Shown here: positions 33,667-37,324 of the stretch, piece by piece
Position numbering within the stretch: the stretch's first letter is position 1
How the letters are laid out: every line of letters starts with the position of its first letter
Assembly: GCA_003116975.1 (NCBI GenBank)
Contig: BGKB01000299.1
Location: 1 to 37,324 of the forward strand
DNA: 37,324 nucleotides
Origin: Aurantiochytrium sp. KH105
Taxonomy: Eukaryota; Sar; Bigyra; Thraustochytrida; Thraustochytriidae
Direction: 5' to 3'
The notes under the pieces: generated by a model
Seen by the model: only the letters and a program-made list of their open reading frames with translations
Told to the model about the DNA's origin: nothing
Database searches by the model: none
Translations under genes and position numbers: made by a program

Positions 33667-36657
33667 ATGCCTTTCAAGGCAAGGCCGCCCTCGGCGGCGT
33701 ACCCGTTCGCGGAGCAGGATGAAGACGAGTTCACCATGGCGGTCCCCACGGCGACCCCGCCAACTCCGGCTGGCCCGCCGCCGCGCAAGGCAAGCTCGTT
33801 CCTGAAGCGACCCTCGATGACCGGCAGCGGCGGTGGCTCACTCTTCAAGCGACCCCCCTCCATGCCCGGTAGCTCCTTCTTCAAGGCGCGGCCCCCGTCC
33901 ATGGCGCACCCGGACGACATGCCCCCGCTCGAAGACGCCACGGTCGTCAAGGACAAAAAGGGAAATATCGTGAAGCGTATGGGCAACCAGGTCCACAAAC
34001 AAATCAGGAAGAAACATGCCTGCGAGCGCGCCTTCATGTGCGCCCTTGCAGTCAGTCTGCTCTGGCTGACTTCCCTCGTCGTCGCCAAGGAGGTCACGCA
34101 CCTCTTCATCCCGACGCCAACCCAAGCGACCGTGAGCGACTCCACGGAGCGCATGTTCGAAATCACCCAGGACCAGCGCGCAGCCTACAAGGCCTGCGCA
34201 ACCGAGGTCTCCGAGGAGTGCACCATCTCGTTCGCGCGCGACAAGACAAACGAGGAAGAACGCATCCGAACTATCCAAACAGCCATCGAGGACCGCCTCG
34301 AGGAGATCAAGGATGAAGTTATCCTCTGCAGTGAGGCCTTCATTGATGCCAACGAAAAGCTCAATGACGCAAGCAGCGTGACCAGCAATGTGGACGAGAC
34401 CGGAACCTGTGGAGAGACGGATATCTCCGAGTTTCTGAGTAGCGAGGCTCTGGCTGCAGGCGCTGTCGCCGATCTCGAGGCATACAAGGGCTCCACCGAT
34501 GAGACTGTCAACGGCTTAAGCGACCAGCTGGCAGCCCGCGCGCTCTATGACCTTCAATTCATGGACAACAAGACCAACAATCTCTTTAGCAGCGTTGTTG
34601 GCGACCTCACAGGGAACCTCACAGACCCGCAGGCCGTGATCGACGCAATCGACCAGTCCTTCTCCGAGTTCATGGCCTGCGTTTCGACCGATGGTACCTA
34701 TACAAAACAAAATGGAGCGTCGGTGAGCTGCTCTGAGACAACCATCTTTGGCAAGGCCCGGACCCGATTCGACTCTATGAAGGGCGAATACGAAGAAATG
34801 CTCGACCGGGCCCGCGTATACCGCAATTCTATCGAAGCCAAGATGGCCAATTATCAGTCTCTTTACGACTTTTGCGTCAGCGTCCAGGGTGTCCTCTCGG
34901 CAGCAGGATTCTCTGCAGGCTTGGTCTACGTCTCTGGCATCTCTCTCGACTTTGCTGATTCCCTTGGCAATCTCGTGAGCGCGCAGTACGACTCCCTTTC
35001 GAATCTCGTCGACCCCAACCCTGAAGAAGTCTATGACGATATGTTGGCGCAGGCAAATGGATTCATGAGCCAAGTGTACACGGAAGCAGACCTCATTGCT
35101 GCTTCCAACGCTCTCTATGAAGGCAACACCACAGCGCTTCTGCAGGTGTTCTTTGATGATTATAATCCGCCCTATGTCAACGAGACCCTTCTTGATGAAC
35201 AGAGACGCTCTTCAGCCACGATTGTTGGTGACGTAGCGGACGAGCTCGATTCCGTTTCGTCCGAGGAGAATGGCACGAGCAGCATCGAAGAGTTCATCGA
35301 TGAGGCCCAGGTGAACGTTTCCGAGGCAAGCGCGAGCCTCCTCAACAAAGCGGACCCTCGCGAGTGGTCTGACGTCTACTCTTACTCTGATGACGTCTTT
35401 AACCAGGTCTACAACGGCATTACCGACGTCAACGACCTCGCGCTCGCATTCGATTATGCATACCGTATTCTCCGCTCCATTATGCTCATCCGCAAGTATT
35501 GGAATATCTCGGCCATTAACACTCCTCCTGCCGACGTCCGCACCAAGCGCGGTATTGCTGCGGGTGTTTTTCAGGCCAAAGCCAACCCTATGCAGAAAAT
35601 TGGCAACATTCTCACGAACCCCGTCTTCAACATTGCCATCATCATCCTCTTTCTTGGTCTTTTCGGAGCCGCATTTTACGGCACCTACAGCCCCATCTAC
35701 AATGAGTACACGAACAACTGTGTCGATAAGTGCTTTGTGGAGATTAAGAACTCCATTACGGGGAATGACGGTGAACTCCTCTACAACACTACTGCTAATG
35801 GCACCATGCTCTACCGTAACTCGTACGCGCTCGCAGAGCAGTATGCCTTTAGTGATGGAGACTACGTGGCCAACACGGAGATTGACTCGATTGGAGTTAA
35901 CATGGAGCTTTCGTGCCGTGACTCCACGATCGACTCCATCTCGCTTCGCTTGAACCAAGACGATCGTCTCGAGTACTACAATACGCGTGCCGCCGATCTC
36001 TCTGGCAAAATCGAGTATCTTCGGAGCTGTGTTGACTTCGATGCGATTGAAACCGCCAATGGCTGGACGGACGAGTTCTCGAATCTGGTCCGCGATAGCG
36101 CCCTCGAGTCGTGCGTTCGCACGTTTCCACCATTCGAAGAGTATTTGCAAACGCTTAATTTGCAGGTTCTCTCGCTCGACCGTATCTACGATTGCGATCA
36201 GATTGCTCCCTGTGACTTCCAGTGCTCAGGGCCCAGCGAACCTATTCTTCGAGGCGTAACCTTTGATACCTCGTGCACCATGGAGTGGTATCTGCACGCA
36301 GAGCTGCTCACCTTCTTTTGCGCCCTTCTCGGCTACATTACCACTAACTTGGCGCGCATGATCTTCCTCAACGGCATTGTAAAGATCAGCTGGCGTCATC
36401 TAAGCTCGCACAAGTTTGCGATTATCGCGTCGTGCCGGGAAGACGGCACCATGATTTACCCCGAGGATGTCACTGTCAAGGGCGAGTCTTTTCGCAAGGT
36501 CATTGTCAAGCAGCTACGGATCGCCATTCGCGCCTTTGAGCGCCGCGGCTGTGCCATCACTCTTTTTGGCATCTCACTCATTGTGCCATGGTTCGCCATT
36601 CTCATCACATTACGGCGAAGCCTGGCCTTTGATTCGGATCGTATCTGCGATCTGTGA
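33667..36657 (+). CDS. Large five-pass membrane protein, unrecognised family (paralogue B)
   Basis: I start this 996-residue protein at ATG 33667 (MPFKARPPSAAYPF). The frame before it opens with GTG. Its N-terminal cytosolic part has a three-fold repeat of the form SSFLKRPSM, SLFKRPPSM, SFFKARPPSM at about residues 40-80. Hydrophobic segments lie at about 120-143 (FMCALAVSLLWLTSLVVA), 591-613, 651-680 (IAIIILFLGLFGAAFYGTYSPIY), 873-900 and 961-985. This is the same pattern as paralogue A, with two ectodomains bearing NKT, NLT, NGT and NVS sequons and many Cys. Shared blocks with A include RKYW...PPADVRTK, NPMQKIGNILTNP, YSPIYNEY, NGTMLYRNSY, QYAFSDGDYVA, LRGVTFDTSCTMEW and YPEDVTVKG (about 931-939). 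Overall similarity to A is moderate and concentrated after the second membrane segment. The two genes are divergent. Function is unknown. Confidence 0.88.
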   Translation: MPFKARPPSAAYPFAEQDEDEFTMAVPTATPPTPAGPPPRKASSFLKRPSMTGSGGGSLFKRPPSMPGSSFFKARPPSMAHPDDMPPLEDATVVKDKKGNIVKRMGNQVHKQIRKKHACERAFMCALAVSLLWLTSLVVAKEVTHLFIPTPTQATVSDSTERMFEITQDQRAAYKACATEVSEECTISFARDKTNEEERIRTIQTAIEDRLEEIKDEVILCSEAFIDANEKLNDASSVTSNVDETGTCGETDISEFLSSEALAAGAVADLEAYKGSTDETVNGLSDQLAARALYDLQFMDNKTNNLFSSVVGDLTGNLTDPQAVIDAIDQSFSEFMACVSTDGTYTKQNGASVSCSETTIFGKARTRFDSMKGEYEEMLDRARVYRNSIEAKMANYQSLYDFCVSVQGVLSAAGFSAGLVYVSGISLDFADSLGNLVSAQYDSLSNLVDPNPEEVYDDMLAQANGFMSQVYTEADLIAASNALYEGNTTALLQVFFDDYNPPYVNETLLDEQRRSSATIVGDVADELDSVSSEENGTSSIEEFIDEAQVNVSEASASLLNKADPREWSDVYSYSDDVFNQVYNGITDVNDLALAFDYAYRILRSIMLIRKYWNISAINTPPADVRTKRGIAAGVFQAKANPMQKIGNILTNPVFNIAIIILFLGLFGAAFYGTYSPIYNEYTNNCVDKCFVEIKNSITGNDGELLYNTTANGTMLYRNSYALAEQYAFSDGDYVANTEIDSIGVNMELSCRDSTIDSISLRLNQDDRLEYYNTRAADLSGKIEYLRSCVDFDAIETANGWTDEFSNLVRDSALESCVRTFPPFEEYLQTLNLQVLSLDRIYDCDQIAPCDFQCSGPSEPILRGVTFDTSCTMEWYLHAELLTFFCALLGYITTNLARMIFLNGIVKISWRHLSSHKFAIIASCREDGTMIYPEDVTVKGESFRKVIVKQLRIAIRAFERRGCAITLFGISLIVPWFAILITLRRSLAFDSDRICDL

Positions 36658-37113
36658 TTTTTTAACATTTTGAGGACTAAACATCCCCCAAAACTTATGT
36701 TGTTGTTGTTGTTGTTGTTGTTGTTATTGCTGTTGTTGGTGGTGGTAGTGATTTGGGTGACACGTCAATGATCATACTGGGAAGTTCTCTTTTCGTGGGC
36801 CAATTATCAAACTGAAATGCATCCTTACTGTGGTGTAGCGCCACACCCCCGATTCCACAGGACACCGGAACAATGATCAATCTCACCCCGTTCGTGACAA
36901 ACCTCGGCGCCCCCCCCATTCAGCGTCGAACCCAATAAAATGCCAGCAGACATACACGATTCCGGACTCTTCTTTTGCAGACAGAAGTAAGCTGTGTGGA
37001 AAAAAACAAAAAAACATTTTCGAACCTCATCCGTCGACAACACCAAAACACAAAAAACACAAAGTTACAAATTGAAGACAATAAACAACAACAGAAGAAG
37101 AAACTGAAAAGCC
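36658..37113. other. Convergent 3' intergenic region (paralogues B and C)
   Basis: This 456-bp AT-richer spacer lies between two stop codons. It has a (TTG)n run at 36699-36736, AATAAAAT at about 36934 and several A-rich stretches near 37000-37100. It probably holds poly(A) and termination signals. No gene is visible. Confidence 0.55.
36699..36736. repeat. (TTG)n trinucleotide array
   Basis: About twelve TTG units, with one ATT and one CTG variant, lie in the 3' flank of paralogue B. Confidence 0.93.
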
Positions 37114-37324
37114 TCAAGAGCTCGAGTACTCGATTGTCGACGAGATATACCACAAAGCATAAATCCAAGGGGCATTCATGAAAATGGCCATGAACAAAAA
37201 GAACCAGCCCCAACGCTCCCATGACTTGATCGCTTTCTTGACTGCCAATCGGATCGCCTCCTGCATCGTGTCTCCTTTCTCGGTGACACGCTCAGGGTAG
37301 ATAATCTCACCGCGATCCGTGACA
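37114..37324 (-). CDS. Membrane protein paralogue C, C-terminal fragment (runs off the window)
   Basis: Reading the minus strand inward from the window edge gives 69 residues ending at a TGA (37114-37116). They start VTDRGEIIYPERVTEKGD and continue MQEAIRLAVKKAIKSWERWGW into a hydrophobic helix (FLFMAIFMNAPWIYALWYI). They end IEYSSS. I count 51 of 69 positions identical to the C-terminus of paralogue A (28399-31500), so A and C are closer to each other than to B. The remainder lies beyond 37324. This is the third member of the cluster, convergent with paralogue B. Confidence 0.93.
   Translation of the reverse strand, partial: VTDRGEIIYPERVTEKGDTMQEAIRLAVKKAIKSWERWGWFFLFMAIFMNAPWIYALWYISSTIEYSSS

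Noticed and set aside
28399..36657. Assignment of the membrane proteins to prominins or DC-STAMP-like proteins
   Set aside because: Five hydrophobic segments and big glycosylated loops are only a superficial match. The orientation differs from prominin, and no diagnostic motif of either family was seen.

Overview
The window looks like nuclear DNA of an intron-poor, GC-rich unicellular eukaryote. Genes are monocistronic and sit on both strands. They include a cytosolic ribosomal protein (eL27), a nucleolin-like protein, an enkurin-domain ciliary protein and four proteins with N-terminal mitochondrial targeting sequences. Exactly one clear spliceosomal intron (GTAAGT...CTAAT...CAG) is visible, in PDHB. 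My best guess is a flagellate stramenopile such as a thraustochytrid or labyrinthulomycete. This rests on overall style and gene content, not on a database match, so treat it as an inference. The window contains one ambiguous base (N at 21751), which hides an assembly gap inside a gene.

Layout, left to right. 768-3074 (+) is a Twinkle-type mitochondrial replicative helicase. It is followed by 2.9 kb of low-complexity DNA. 5934-7170 (+) is the pyruvate dehydrogenase E1 beta subunit, in two exons. 7729-10527 (-) is an unrecognised multidomain protein with SH3/Tudor-like segments, a leucine-rich segment and a bromodomain-like segment. 12000-13925 (+) is an unrecognised coiled-coil protein with a basic Ser/Arg-rich tail. 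14285-14773 (-) is ribosomal protein eL27 with an extra acidic insertion. 15732-16700 (-) is an ENKD1-like enkurin-domain protein. 17509-19095 (+) is a nucleolin/Nsr1-like protein with two RRMs. 21201-23071 (+) is a propionyl/acetyl-CoA synthetase (ACSS3/PrpE type) broken by the N. 23387-25630 (-) is the mitochondrial trifunctional enzyme alpha subunit (HADHA). 27037-about 27960 (-) is an unrecognised reading frame with no obvious start codon.

The right-hand 9 kb (28399-37324) is the most novel part. It holds two full-length large membrane proteins and the C-terminal end of a third, in -, +, - orientation. All share conserved blocks, a predicted five-pass topology with two big N-glycosylatable ectodomains, and a highly conserved YPExVTxKG loop before the last membrane helix. 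I do not recognise the family. It may be a lineage-specific surface or membrane protein cluster.

Four of the recognised products (Twinkle, PDHB, ACSS3-like, HADHA) act in mitochondria. PDHB makes acetyl-CoA from pyruvate, HADHA makes it from long-chain fatty acids, and the ACSS3-like enzyme activates short-chain acids. The intergenic regions are unusually rich in tetra-, penta- and trinucleotide arrays and purine tracts. Several upstream regions also share a GCGCACTTGCGC-like element.
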